A stretch of DNA of 64,000 bases from Blautia sp. (GTDB lineage Bacteria; Bacillota; Clostridia; Lachnospirales; Lachnospiraceae): positions 33,747 through 97,746 of the forward strand of contig JAMPFM010000004.1 of NCBI GenBank assembly GCA_023664455.1, in the 5' to 3' direction. Position 1 is the stretch's first letter, and every line of letters starts with the position of its first letter. The position numbers and the translations under genes were made by a program. Below, one piece after another: positions 55,867 through 63,296 of the stretch. The notes under the pieces were generated by a model. That model did not search any database, had not been told where the DNA came from, and saw nothing but the letters and a program-made list of their open reading frames with translations.

Positions 55867-56877
55867 TTAATCTTGTACAGTAATTTTTTCCTTGATTTTC
55901 TCATTGATTTTCTGTTCTTTAAATGTTACGCACTGTAAAATAGAATTTTTAATTTCGACTGACTTAGAACTGCCATGCGTCTTGACCACAAGCCCATTCA
56001 ATCCCAGCATCGGCGCCCCGCCGTACTGCTCCAAATCAAACGCCTTCAAAGTCTGTTTGAGGGCAGGTTTTACCAAAAGTGCGCCAATTTTGCTGCGCAG
56101 GGAAGTCATCATGCCCGCCTTGACTTTCTTAATCAAGGTGCCGCCGACGCCTTCATACATTTTCAATATCACATTGCCGACAAACGCTTCACATACAATA
56201 ACGTCCGCCATACCGGCAGGAATGTCCCGTGCCTCAATACTCCCGATAAAATTGATGTCCGGGCAGTTTTTCAGAAGGGGGAACGTTTCCTTTACCAGTG
56301 CATTTCCTTTTTCCTCTTCCGCGCCGATATTGACAATCGCTACTTTCGGATTTTTAACGCCCATAACATTTTCCATATAGATAGAACCCATTTTGGCAAA
56401 CTGCACCAGATGGGAAGGTCTGGCGTCCACATTCGCACCGCAGTCCACCAATAGCGCACATCCGTCTTCCGTCGGGATTAACGGTGCAAGCGGCGGCCGC
56501 TCCACTCCTTTGATGCGTCCTACGATAACCTGTCCACCCACCAGCGTCGCGCCAGTACTTCCCGCAGACACATATGCGTCGCAAGTGCCATCCTTGACAA
56601 GATTCAGCGCCTTCACCAGAGAGGAATCTTTTTTCTTACGGATTGCCATAACCGGCGGCTCCGCCATCTCGATGACTTCACTCGCAGGAACGATGACGAG
56701 CTGCTCCTCAGGATAAGTGTATCCGGCCAGTTCCTTTTTTAACGCCTCTTCCTGACCCGTCAGATAAATCCTTACTTTCTGGCTCTCATGGATGGCTTCT
56801 ATGGCGCCTTTCACGATTTCGCCCGGCGCATTGTCGCCGCCCATTGCATCCACTGCCACATTTACATATTCTTTCAT
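55867..56877 (-). CDS. plsX: Phosphate acyltransferase PlsX
   Basis: PlsX converts acyl-ACP to acyl-phosphate, the donor for PlsY. The 336-residue protein begins VNVAVDAMGGDNAPGEIVKG and has RKKKDSSLVKALNLVKDG, SAGSTGATLVGGQVIVGRI and a PMLGLNGLVVKTHGSS segment. It is co-transcribed with acpP. Many Firmicutes control this operon by FapR; see the AT-rich direct repeat upstream. Confidence 0.97.
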   Translation of the reverse strand: MKEYVNVAVDAMGGDNAPGEIVKGAIEAIHESQKVRIYLTGQEEALKKELAGYTYPEEQLVIVPASEVIEMAEPPVMAIRKKKDSSLVKALNLVKDGTCDAYVSAGSTGATLVGGQVIVGRIKGVERPPLAPLIPTEDGCALLVDCGANVDARPSHLVQFAKMGSIYMENVMGVKNPKVAIVNIGAEEEKGNALVKETFPLLKNCPDINFIGSIEARDIPAGMADVIVCEAFVGNVILKMYEGVGGTLIKKVKAGMMTSLRSKIGALLVKPALKQTLKAFDLEQYGGAPMLGLNGLVVKTHGSSKSVEIKNSILQCVTFKEQKINEKIKEKITVQD

Positions 56878-57035
56878 GCCAATAACCGTATCCCTTCCGC
56901 ATTCTGTCTTTTATCACGTATGCGCTGCGAATCCGTTTTGCAGACGCACGCTTCTGTCATTTTGCATGTCTTATACTAATATACTAAACCATAGTTGAAA
57001 AATCAAGCTGAAAGCCAAAAAAAGCACGGAAATCA

Positions 57036-57066
57036 AAATACCGGGAATACAGTACTCCCGGTATTT
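57036..57066 (-). terminator. Hairpin between rpmF and plsX
   Basis: A perfect 11-bp stem AAATACCGGGA / TCCCGGTATTT with a nine-base loop, 25 bases after the rpmF stop. The minus-strand tail is TTTTGATTT, so it is probably a moderately efficient terminator. Confidence 0.7.
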
Positions 57067-57090
57067 CAAATGCCTATTCATTTTCCATGC

Positions 57091-57270
57091 TTACTCAACA
57101 GCAATGATTTCCTTTTTGTTATAAGTTCCACATTTCTTACAAACTCTGTGGGGCACCATCAATGCGCCGCATTTACTACATTTTACTAATGTAGGAGCAG
57201 TCATTTTCCAGTTTGCTCTTCTCTTATCTCTTCTTCCCTTGGAAGATTTGTTCTTAGGACAGATAGACAT
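57091..57270 (-). CDS. rpmF: Ribosomal protein L32
   Basis: A 59-residue 50S protein: MSICPKNKSSKGRRDKRRAN, then KMTAPTLVKCSKCGALMVPHR and VCKKCGTYNKKEII. The two CxxC pairs form a zinc ribbon. AGGAGG precedes the start, inside the yceD stop region (three bases apart). The yceD-rpmF-plsX order is conserved in bacteria. Confidence 0.97.
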   Translation of the reverse strand: MSICPKNKSSKGRRDKRRANWKMTAPTLVKCSKCGALMVPHRVCKKCGTYNKKEIIAVE

Positions 57271-57272
57271 TG

Positions 57273-57812
57273 TTACACCTCCTTATTCGCGTTGAAGATA
57301 TCTTTTATCACTGCCATACGGGGGTCGGGAACAAATGTATCGCATGTGCAGCTCCCTGTATTTAAGTCCTTGCCGCATTGGAAACAGATTCCTTTGCAAT
57401 CCGGCTTGCACAATACCTTCCGAGGCCAGTTGATTATGATTTCACTGTTCAGTAAGTCATCTACATTCAACTGATATCCTTCCATGAAAGCCTGTTCTTC
57501 ATCCGCTATATCCGCATCGTCCGACGTTTCAAGAACTGCGTCCGGCGCATATATTTCCCTGTTAAAATGAAGGGACAGCTTCTCTTCTACAGGTTTCAAA
57601 CACCTATCGCAATTCATGGCAAACGTAAACTCCGCCTGCCCTTCCAGCTCCGCTTTCTTCTTACCAATCCTGGTAAAAGTAAGGGATACGGGCGATTTTT
57701 CAAGAACCTGAAACGTTTCCCCACCGATAGAAACTTCCTGCATATCTGCCTCTACCTGCATCGTAAGCGTCTCATCCCCGGATGTTAAGATATCGGTTAA
57801 ATTTATGAACAT
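57273..57812 (-). CDS. YceD family protein (DUF177), large-subunit rRNA accumulation factor
   Basis: A 179-residue protein with CDRCLKPVEEKLSLHF, an acidic EDEEQAF-like middle, then a cysteine-rich C-terminus CKPDCKGICFQCGKDLNTGSCTC that looks metal-binding. YceD homologues are linked to 23S rRNA accumulation and always precede rpmF. It has a consensus promoter directly upstream. Confidence 0.92.
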   Translation of the reverse strand: MFINLTDILTSGDETLTMQVEADMQEVSIGGETFQVLEKSPVSLTFTRIGKKKAELEGQAEFTFAMNCDRCLKPVEEKLSLHFNREIYAPDAVLETSDDADIADEEQAFMEGYQLNVDDLLNSEIIINWPRKVLCKPDCKGICFQCGKDLNTGSCTCDTFVPDPRMAVIKDIFNANKEV

Positions 57813-57838
57813 AGTTGACTCCTATCCACACTCAAACT

Positions 57839-57867
57839 ATTATACATAGGGCGTCTTGGTTTGTCAA
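57839..57867 (-). promoter_or_regulatory. Sigma-A promoter of yceD-rpmF
   Basis: Perfect minus-strand TTGACA (57862-57867) and TATAAT (57839-57844) with a 17-bp spacer, 27 bases before the yceD start. Confidence 0.92.
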
Positions 57868-57904
57868 CCATAAATTTCCTTGCAAAATAGTCCCTATAAA
57901 TATC

Positions 57905-58510
57905 TTACAACTCTTCCGTCTTAAACGTATAATATCCTTCATAATAATAACTCGCATCAATCCCCTTCCTATATACTTCCCTATCGTCAATTTTGTCTGT
58001 CAATGCATCTTTCAGCAGCACTTTAATTTCCACATCTTTAACCGGGCTTCTTTCCATAGCAAGTAAATAATCTTCCTTATCCACCCTGCTCCAGTCAACC
58101 ACTGACTGTAATTCTTTTTTCAGCATCAAATCCAGCCATATCCGGGTGCTCCGACCGTTTCCTTCCCGAAATGGATGCGCAATATTCATTTCCACATATT
58201 TTTCAATGATTTCATCGTAAGTTGACTGGGGCATATTATCAATATGTTTTAACGAAGCTTCCAGATACATTACCGGTGCGAAGCGGAAATTTCCTTTTGC
58301 AATATTCACGGTTCTTATCTGACCAGCAAAATGATATACCTCTTCAAAAAGAAATTTATGGATTTTGGCAAGTCCCTGAAATTTTCCAACTTCCACATCT
58401 TCCACAATGTTATTTTCATATAATGCAACTGCTTTTCGTTTACTTATTTTCTCTTCCACCCTTGCCAATTCTACAAAATCAACGATACCTAATTTATTTT
58501 CTAACGCCAT
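57905..58510 (-). CDS. Class III Fic AMP-transferase (NmFic-like)
   Basis: A 201-residue Fic-domain protein. The catalytic loop NIAHPFREGNGRSTRIWLDL lies near residue 113 with the active-site His and the anion-binding EGNGR. A C-terminal SYYYEGYYT near residue 190 fits the (S/T)xxxE(G/N) inhibitory helix of class III enzymes such as Neisseria meningitidis NmFic, which AMPylates DNA gyrase when released from tetramers. The whole protein aligns with the NmFic plan. It stands between yceD and the ABC transporter module; no separate antitoxin gene is needed. Confidence 0.92.
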   Translation of the reverse strand: MALENKLGIVDFVELARVEEKISKRKAVALYENNIVEDVEVGKFQGLAKIHKFLFEEVYHFAGQIRTVNIAKGNFRFAPVMYLEASLKHIDNMPQSTYDEIIEKYVEMNIAHPFREGNGRSTRIWLDLMLKKELQSVVDWSRVDKEDYLLAMERSPVKDVEIKVLLKDALTDKIDDREVYRKGIDASYYYEGYYTFKTEEL

Positions 58511-58591
58511 ACTCGTACCATGCCTCTCTCAACCTGCGGCATTTACCGCCCTATTTTTATTATAGCAGTTACCATCGTCTTTTTACAACAT

Positions 58592-59032
58592 TCAACCCAG
58601 AAATTCCCCTTTCCTATCCTGATACCTTTTCAACCGCTCATTCAGTACCTGCGATATCTTCTTATCCCGGTGCCAGACTGCCCAGGATACCGCCGTGAAA
58701 ATAACCGCAATACTGATAAACAAAAATCCCGACTGCTTCCAGTTTCTAACATCAAACCAGTCAAACAGGACTGCGCAGCCAAATACTACCACATTGATAT
58801 AGAGATAGTGCAGCCCCCGGCGCAGGATAATCTGTTTTTTTGATATCTTGCGGTTCGGATATAGCAGATTTCCCCATACACAGATAAAAGCCGTCCCTAG
58901 AATCTGCCATAACAGGGCGATTGACAAGGAATCATCTCTATAAAAAACCGTAATAAATAAGGCGCAGGCAAATAAAACGCCTGTCACAACATAGGCAAAG
59001 GTATTCATCATCTCTTTTATTTTCTCTAACAT
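58592..59032 (-). CDS. DUF3021 membrane protein
   Basis: A 146-residue protein with four membrane segments, beginning MLEKIKEMMNTFAYVVTGVL. DUF3021 proteins typically sit next to LytTR-only regulators and ABC transporters, as here (78 bases after the LytTR gene). It may modulate the regulator or sense envelope stress. Confidence 0.85.
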   Translation of the reverse strand: MLEKIKEMMNTFAYVVTGVLFACALFITVFYRDDSLSIALLWQILGTAFICVWGNLLYPNRKISKKQIILRRGLHYLYINVVVFGCAVLFDWFDVRNWKQSGFLFISIAVIFTAVSWAVWHRDKKISQVLNERLKRYQDRKGEFLG

Positions 59033-59110
59033 GCCGTCTGATTACACCTCTCTTTATCCATATCATCTTTATCTTATCAGAGCGCTTACATCTTATCGTA
59101 AGCCCGCCTT

Positions 59111-59548
59111 CTAAATGCCAAGCTTATTTTTCAATATCGGCACATACTGCCTCGATATGACGACTCTTTCCCCGTTTTTCATCAATGCCTCAAATTTCCC
59201 ATTGAACGCCGGATAGAAATTCTGTACTTTTGCCAGATTCAGAATGACGGACTTAGACGCCCTGAAAAAGTCCGTTCCCTCAAACCGCCTTTCCAGTTCG
59301 TACAATTTCAACCTGATTTCGTATACGTTTTCTTTTGTATAGAGAAAAACTTTATTGTCTACCGCTTCAAAATAATAGACTTCACCGGGTTCTACCTGTA
59401 AAATCTTATCGCCTTTTTTCGCCGTCAGCTTTTCCCTTTTGACCTTAAATCCATTAACCAGCTGCAGGAGCGACTCATCCATTTCTCTGCACCGGATGAT
59501 AATCGCTTCCTCGTCGTCTGGTCCGATATCTTCTATAATAATTTTCAT
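59111..59548 (-). CDS. LytTR-domain transcriptional regulator
   Basis: A 145-residue DNA-binding protein without a receiver domain. The LytTR domain spans about 45-145 (VEPGEVYYFEAVDNKVFLYT, FRASKSVILNLAKVQNFYP, VVISRQYVPILK). Such regulators control their neighbouring ABC exporter and DUF3021 gene. Expression probably comes from the ABC promoter. Confidence 0.93.
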   Translation of the reverse strand: MKIIIEDIGPDDEEAIIIRCREMDESLLQLVNGFKVKREKLTAKKGDKILQVEPGEVYYFEAVDNKVFLYTKENVYEIRLKLYELERRFEGTDFFRASKSVILNLAKVQNFYPAFNGKFEALMKNGERVVISRQYVPILKNKLGI

Positions 59549-59633
59549 GCCACTCCCTCATGTCAGAATCATCTGCTGCAATGACATCGCAGGAAATCTC
59601 AGATTCCCAATCTGTGTTCAGTATACCAGCCTT

Positions 59634-60554
59634 TTATCTGTCGTGCATCTCTTTTTTCTTACTAATTAAGACTGCCGCGGCAATCACCAGGATACTAAGC
59701 AGGATAAGATACGCAAACTGCATCTGTAAAGAGACCATTTTTCCATCAAACGTAATAGTAATGCCCATATTTTCCTGAAATGCGGTAATGACTTCTTCTG
59801 GCATATCCGCAAAAGTTTCTTTCACCGCCTCTTCCACACAGACGACACGCATCATTGCCGCACCGTGCAGCACGGGAAGGCATTTTAAGATATCCACAAC
59901 TTTTTCGGGAAGCATCGCCATTGGCAGATAAATGCCACCCACAAATCCCACCAGCGTGCCAATGACTGTCAGCAGACCACTCCAGGAACTTTCGCTATGG
60001 ACAAAAAGAGCAACAAAATAAGCAATTGCCGCGTAAACAAAAGTATTTAAGAAAATCATTCCCGTCAGTTGAAGCCATGCCGTTACCGAAAGCAGCTTCG
60101 CGCCGGTTATTGCCATATATCCCTGCGCCACAGCCAGGGTAAACAGACACATCATGACGCCGATAATCCATGCAGATAAAATATAGCCCAGCGCAATCTG
60201 CCCGCGTCTGATAGGTGCAATGTAAAAGCTAAAAAGCCGGTTTTGCGCATCATCCTTTATCATGTTTCCCATGACCGTCATCGTTACGGTCACGGAGTTG
60301 ACAATTAGTATCCCCGCCAGCGTCCACATCTGTACAAGGTATTCTGCATTTTCTTTATCCTCTTCCAAGTTTCTGACACCGCCCCATTGCTGCAAAACTT
60401 CCAAGATATTTTCGCTATTCATATTGCCCAGAAACAATACCATCAGTCCCAGCACAATCAGCATCGATAAAATGGAAAAAAAGACTGTGCCTTTATCCCT
60501 CATAAAAATTAAAAAATTCCTCCAAAACAGTTTGCCTACGACTCTCATTTTCAC
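59634..60554 (-). CDS. ABC-2 type transporter permease
   Basis: A 306-residue protein with six membrane segments in the ABC-2 layout, with a DPNxxxG-like extracellular stretch and a late GFVGGIYLPMAMLPEKVVD motif typical of drug/lipid exporters. It pairs with the ATPase encoded upstream, 104 bases away, the gap being filled by tandem repeats. Confidence 0.92.
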   Translation of the reverse strand: MKMRVVGKLFWRNFLIFMRDKGTVFFSILSMLIVLGLMVLFLGNMNSENILEVLQQWGGVRNLEEDKENAEYLVQMWTLAGILIVNSVTVTMTVMGNMIKDDAQNRLFSFYIAPIRRGQIALGYILSAWIIGVMMCLFTLAVAQGYMAITGAKLLSVTAWLQLTGMIFLNTFVYAAIAYFVALFVHSESSWSGLLTVIGTLVGFVGGIYLPMAMLPEKVVDILKCLPVLHGAAMMRVVCVEEAVKETFADMPEEVITAFQENMGITITFDGKMVSLQMQFAYLILLSILVIAAAVLISKKKEMHDR

Positions 60555-60585
60555 CCTCCGATTTACATTTCATGTTTTCCATTAC

Positions 60586-60673
60586 ATTCTATTACGTCTC
60601 TTTCCACGTTTTCTCACCATATTCTATTACGCCTCTTTCCACGTTTCCTCGCCATATTCTATTGCGCTTCTTC
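60586..60673. repeat. 35-bp tandem repeat (2.5 copies) between ABC ATPase and permease genes
   Basis: Units at 60586-60620 and 60621-60655 differ at a few positions, and a partial third copy (60656-60673) includes the 3' end of the ATPase gene. On the minus strand each unit holds a short ATG-initiated frame (MARKRGKRRNRIW and MVRKRGKRRNRM). Confidence 0.85.
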
Positions 60674-61594
60674 TAAGGCTTTTCCCGTCACATTCAAAAA
60701 AACATCATCCATAGAACCCTTTACCAGCTCGAATCCACCAAGCAACGTGTGAATACGCTGTATCATTGGCAGCGCTGAGAGACTTTCTTTTACTTCAATC
60801 ACTGCACAGTCTTCTTTCCGGTAAAAAGGAATCTTCTCTTTTTCCAAAGCAGCCCAAAATTCCTCTTCCCTCTTATCCGCCGGAAGCAATGTAAGTTTAT
60901 CATTTGCATATTTTTCTTTCAGGGAATATGGCGTTCCCTGTTCCTTGATATGCCCGCTATCCAGAATCGCAATCTGGGACGCTCTAGCTGCCTCTTCCAT
61001 ATAATGCGTCGTCAGAAACACCGTCATGCCTGTATCTTTTTGCAGTTTTTCCACGCTCTGCCAGACATTCTTCCTCGTCGCCGGGTCAAGCCCGGTCGTC
61101 GGCTCGTCCAGAAACAAGATTTCCGGCGTATTGACAAGCGCCCTTGCAATCTCGCAGCGTCTCTTCTGTCCGCCGGATAATTTTGCAAAACGCCTCCCAT
61201 ACACCTCGCCTAAATCCAGGATTTCACACACATCCAGGATTCTCTCTTTCAGTCTTCCCCTGTTCGTTTCATAAAGCGCGCCTCTGACAAAAAGATTTTC
61301 TCTCACACTCAGTCTTTCATCCAGACAGTTGTTCTGATAGACCACCCCGATTTTCCTTCTGATTTTTTCATCCTCTTTGCCTAAACGATAGCCGCAGATA
61401 GTAACCTCCCCCTGCGTTGGCATCAAAAGGGTGCACAGCATGTTGATGGTCGTTGACTTTCCTGCGCCATTGACGCCCAGAAAACCAAATAGTTCTCCCT
61501 TTTTTATCTGAAAACTAATATCATCCACCGCTTTTACTTCTTTAAAATATTTCATAAGATGCGACACTTGTATTATCGTTTCCGTAGTTTCCAT
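60659..61594 (-). CDS. ABC transporter ATP-binding protein (DrrA-like)
   Basis: A 311-residue ATPase: Walker A GVNGAGKSTTINML, Q-loop VVYQNNCLDERLSV, signature KLSGGQKRRCEIARAL, Walker B ILFLDEPTTGLDP, followed by a C-terminal extension of DrrA/CcmA-type exporters. ATG at 61594 (METTETII) has GAGGAGG. It is the first gene of the ATPase-permease-LytTR-DUF3021 operon, behind a leader with an attenuator. Confidence 0.94.
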   Translation of the reverse strand: METTETIIQVSHLMKYFKEVKAVDDISFQIKKGELFGFLGVNGAGKSTTINMLCTLLMPTQGEVTICGYRLGKEDEKIRRKIGVVYQNNCLDERLSVRENLFVRGALYETNRGRLKERILDVCEILDLGEVYGRRFAKLSGGQKRRCEIARALVNTPEILFLDEPTTGLDPATRKNVWQSVEKLQKDTGMTVFLTTHYMEEAARASQIAILDSGHIKEQGTPYSLKEKYANDKLTLLPADKREEEFWAALEKEKIPFYRKEDCAVIEVKESLSALPMIQRIHTLLGGFELVKGSMDDVFLNVTGKALEEAQ

Positions 61595-61619
61595 AACAGT
61601 CCTCCTCTCTTTTTGTCTA

Positions 61620-61709
61620 TCATAAAGATTCCGTTTCTTTATGACAATAAAAAAAAGGCAGCTTACCTCTGACACATGGTAAGTTACCTGTCAGAAGGGT
61701 AAGATGCAT
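61620..61709 (-). CDS. Possible 29-residue leader peptide overlapping the attenuator
   Basis: An ATG-initiated frame (MHLTLLTGNLPCVRGKLPFF and nine more residues) that runs through both arms of the terminator hairpin and ends 25 bases before the ABC ATPase start. No strong ribosome site precedes it, so coding is uncertain, but its position is that of a ribosome-controlled leader. Confidence 0.4.
   Translation of the reverse strand: MHLTLLTGNLPCVRGKLPFFYCHKETESL
61649..61703 (-). terminator. Attenuator-like terminator in the ABC-operon leader
   Basis: Minus-strand CTTACC..CTGACA pairs with TGTCAG.GGTAAG (dyad 61662-61703) and is followed by CTGCC and eight Ts (61649-61656). An inner GGTAA-C-TTACC stem allows alternative pairing of the four CTTACC/GGTAA segments. 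A preceding hairpin GCATAG-N11-CTATGC lies at about 61705-61727. Confidence 0.85.
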
Positions 61710-61784
61710 AGATTTTTCGGGACTATGCTTCTTTGCCGTTTTGGTTTCTATTGTATGAGGTCTTAACATTTTCCCTGCCATCAC

Positions 61785-61831
61785 CGGCAAAAATATCTTA
61801 TTTTTTTAAATATATTATTATCTTTTTGCCG
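61785..61831. promoter_or_regulatory. Inverted repeat (operator-like) upstream of the class II Fic gene
   Basis: CGGCAAAAA (61785-61793) and its complement TTTTTGCCG (61823-61831) frame an AT-rich stretch, with a TATACT -10-like box at 61841-61846 and GGAGG at 61853-61857. The Fic protein has an N-terminal HTH and could bind here. Confidence 0.5.
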
Positions 61832-61864
61832 ATAATGTGATATACTATTACCGGAGGCGATAAA

Positions 61865-62755
61865 ATGAATTATTTATCTGTTACCGAAACTGCCAAAAAA
61901 TGGGGAATATCCGAAAGAAGCGTCAGAAACTACTGCACCACGGGAAGGGTTGACGGAGCGTTTCTTATGGGAAAAACCTGGAATATTCCCGAAAGTGCAG
62001 TTAAACCTGCAAGGAAAAACGCTAATAACAACTTTTCCGAAACCCTGCTTGAAATTCTTGCCGAGGAAAAGAAACTTCAGCGCAAGGGCGGTATTTATCA
62101 TAAAATCCAAGTGGACATGACTTATAACTCCAACCACATTGAAGGCAGCAGACTTACCCACGACCAGACGCGCTATATTTATGAAACCAACACAATTGGA
62201 TTGGAAACTGACACCGTAAATGTAGATGACATCATAGAAACCGTAAACCATTTTAGATGTATTGATATTGTAATAGAAAACGCCGGAAAAAGACTGTCCG
62301 AAAAGCTGATAAAAAAGCTGCACCAAACTCTGAAAAGCGGTACAACAGCCAGCCGCAAAGATTGGTTTGCTGTTGGAAAGTACAAAAAACTACCTAATGA
62401 GGTAGGCGGTATTGAAACGACAGCCCCCGAAAAGGTTGCGGATAAAATGAAAAACCTGCTTGAGCGTTATAATAGTCAAAATATGCACACCTTGGAAGAT
62501 ATAATAGAATTTCACTATGAATTTGAACGCATACACCCTTTTCAGGACGGAAATGGGCGTATAGGCAGACTTATCATGTTCAAGGAATGTCTGAAAAACA
62601 ATATTGTACCATTTATATTAAGTGAGGACTTAAAACTGTTCTATTATCGAGGCTTGAAGGAATGGCAGAGAGACAGAATGTATCTTACCGATACAATCCT
62701 TACCGCACAAGACAGGTTTAAGGCGTATCTTGACTATTTCAAGATAAAATACTGA
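61865..62755 (+). CDS. Class II Fic protein with N-terminal helix-turn-helix
   Basis: A 296-residue protein. Residues 1-45 form a MerR/excisionase-like HTH (LSVTETAKKWGISERSVRNY). YNSNHIEGSRL near residue 91 fits the (S/T)xxxE(G/N) inhibitory helix located before the Fic core, as in class II enzymes. The Fic loop is HPFQDGNGRIGR near residue 225 with catalytic His, Asp and the GNGR phosphate loop. It likely AMPylates or otherwise modifies a cellular target and may autoregulate. GGAGG precedes the start. GC content is lower than that of the core genes. Confidence 0.92.
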   Translation: MNYLSVTETAKKWGISERSVRNYCTTGRVDGAFLMGKTWNIPESAVKPARKNANNNFSETLLEILAEEKKLQRKGGIYHKIQVDMTYNSNHIEGSRLTHDQTRYIYETNTIGLETDTVNVDDIIETVNHFRCIDIVIENAGKRLSEKLIKKLHQTLKSGTTASRKDWFAVGKYKKLPNEVGGIETTAPEKVADKMKNLLERYNSQNMHTLEDIIEFHYEFERIHPFQDGNGRIGRLIMFKECLKNNIVPFILSEDLKLFYYRGLKEWQRDRMYLTDTILTAQDRFKAYLDYFKIKY

Positions 62756-63182
62756 CTGTTCGCTGTCCTTCTCTGTTTAAAAGTTGTTTATAACTTAAAT
62801 CCATTCCGATTGCCCCAAGCGCTGCCTGTACAGTCGCTTTCGGAAAATATGCAATAATACAATATACCGTTCTTTTGTGTTTAGCTGTGGTTCCGTACAA
62901 GATGTTGGTGAGAATAATTCGTTTCAAAAAACCATGATAGAAAGGCTCCTGCAACCGCGCGTTCCATCAGGTCAACCATACGCGGAACTACAACAGCAGG
63001 ATATACTGCTCCAAGAGCGGCCCCATAATCGCCGCTTCAATCCGATTTACACTAAGTATTAACGGTGCGAAAAGAACAAATTACCAGCATACCAATAATA
63101 CGGGGTAATTTTATTCTTTGACAAATAGCAGCTAAAAATAGTCCTACCAAAAAAACAATGCAAGTGATGTTAACATATAAAT
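62745..63182 (-). pseudogene. Decayed Na+/H+ (CPA family) antiporter
   Basis: Remnants in different frames read in order: N-terminus MLTSLALFF then, after a one-base frameshift in a T run, LVGLFLAAICQRIKLPRIIGM; then a middle piece RIEAAIMG and, after another shift, VYPAVVVPRMVDLMER; then a late piece YCIIAYFPKATVQAALGAIG. These match the first helix, the AVVVPRM and the PKATVQAAIGAI motifs of cation/proton antiporters of ~400 residues. Large internal deletions remain only about 440 bp. GGGAGG precedes the original ATG at 63174. Non-functional. Confidence 0.75.
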
Positions 63183-63296
63183 CCTCCCTATAAACGCAAA
63201 AAACTGATGCTTTCTGCGGCAAATTAATCGCAGAAGTCATCAGCTTGTAATAAGCGGTTTAGGTTACCCAAGGGAGAATATGTATCCGATTTTTCA
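63183..63296 (-). ncRNA. Structured leader of the decayed antiporter (candidate cation riboswitch) with terminator
   Basis: Between the phosphatase stop and the antiporter remnant lies CCTTGGGTAACCTAAACCGC, a GCTT/AAGC hairpin, and an intrinsic terminator (63198-63243: CTGATG.CTTCTGCG / CGCAGAA..CATCAG followed by six Ts). A structured element plus terminator ahead of a Na+/H+ antiporter suggests a metal-ion riboswitch; the class is not established. Confidence 0.45.
63198..63243 (-). terminator. Intrinsic terminator upstream of the antiporter remnant
   Basis: 15-bp arms with two mismatches, 10-base loop, followed by TTTTTT on the minus strand. It could end the histidine phosphatase transcript or be the expression platform of a riboswitch. 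Confidence 0.85.
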
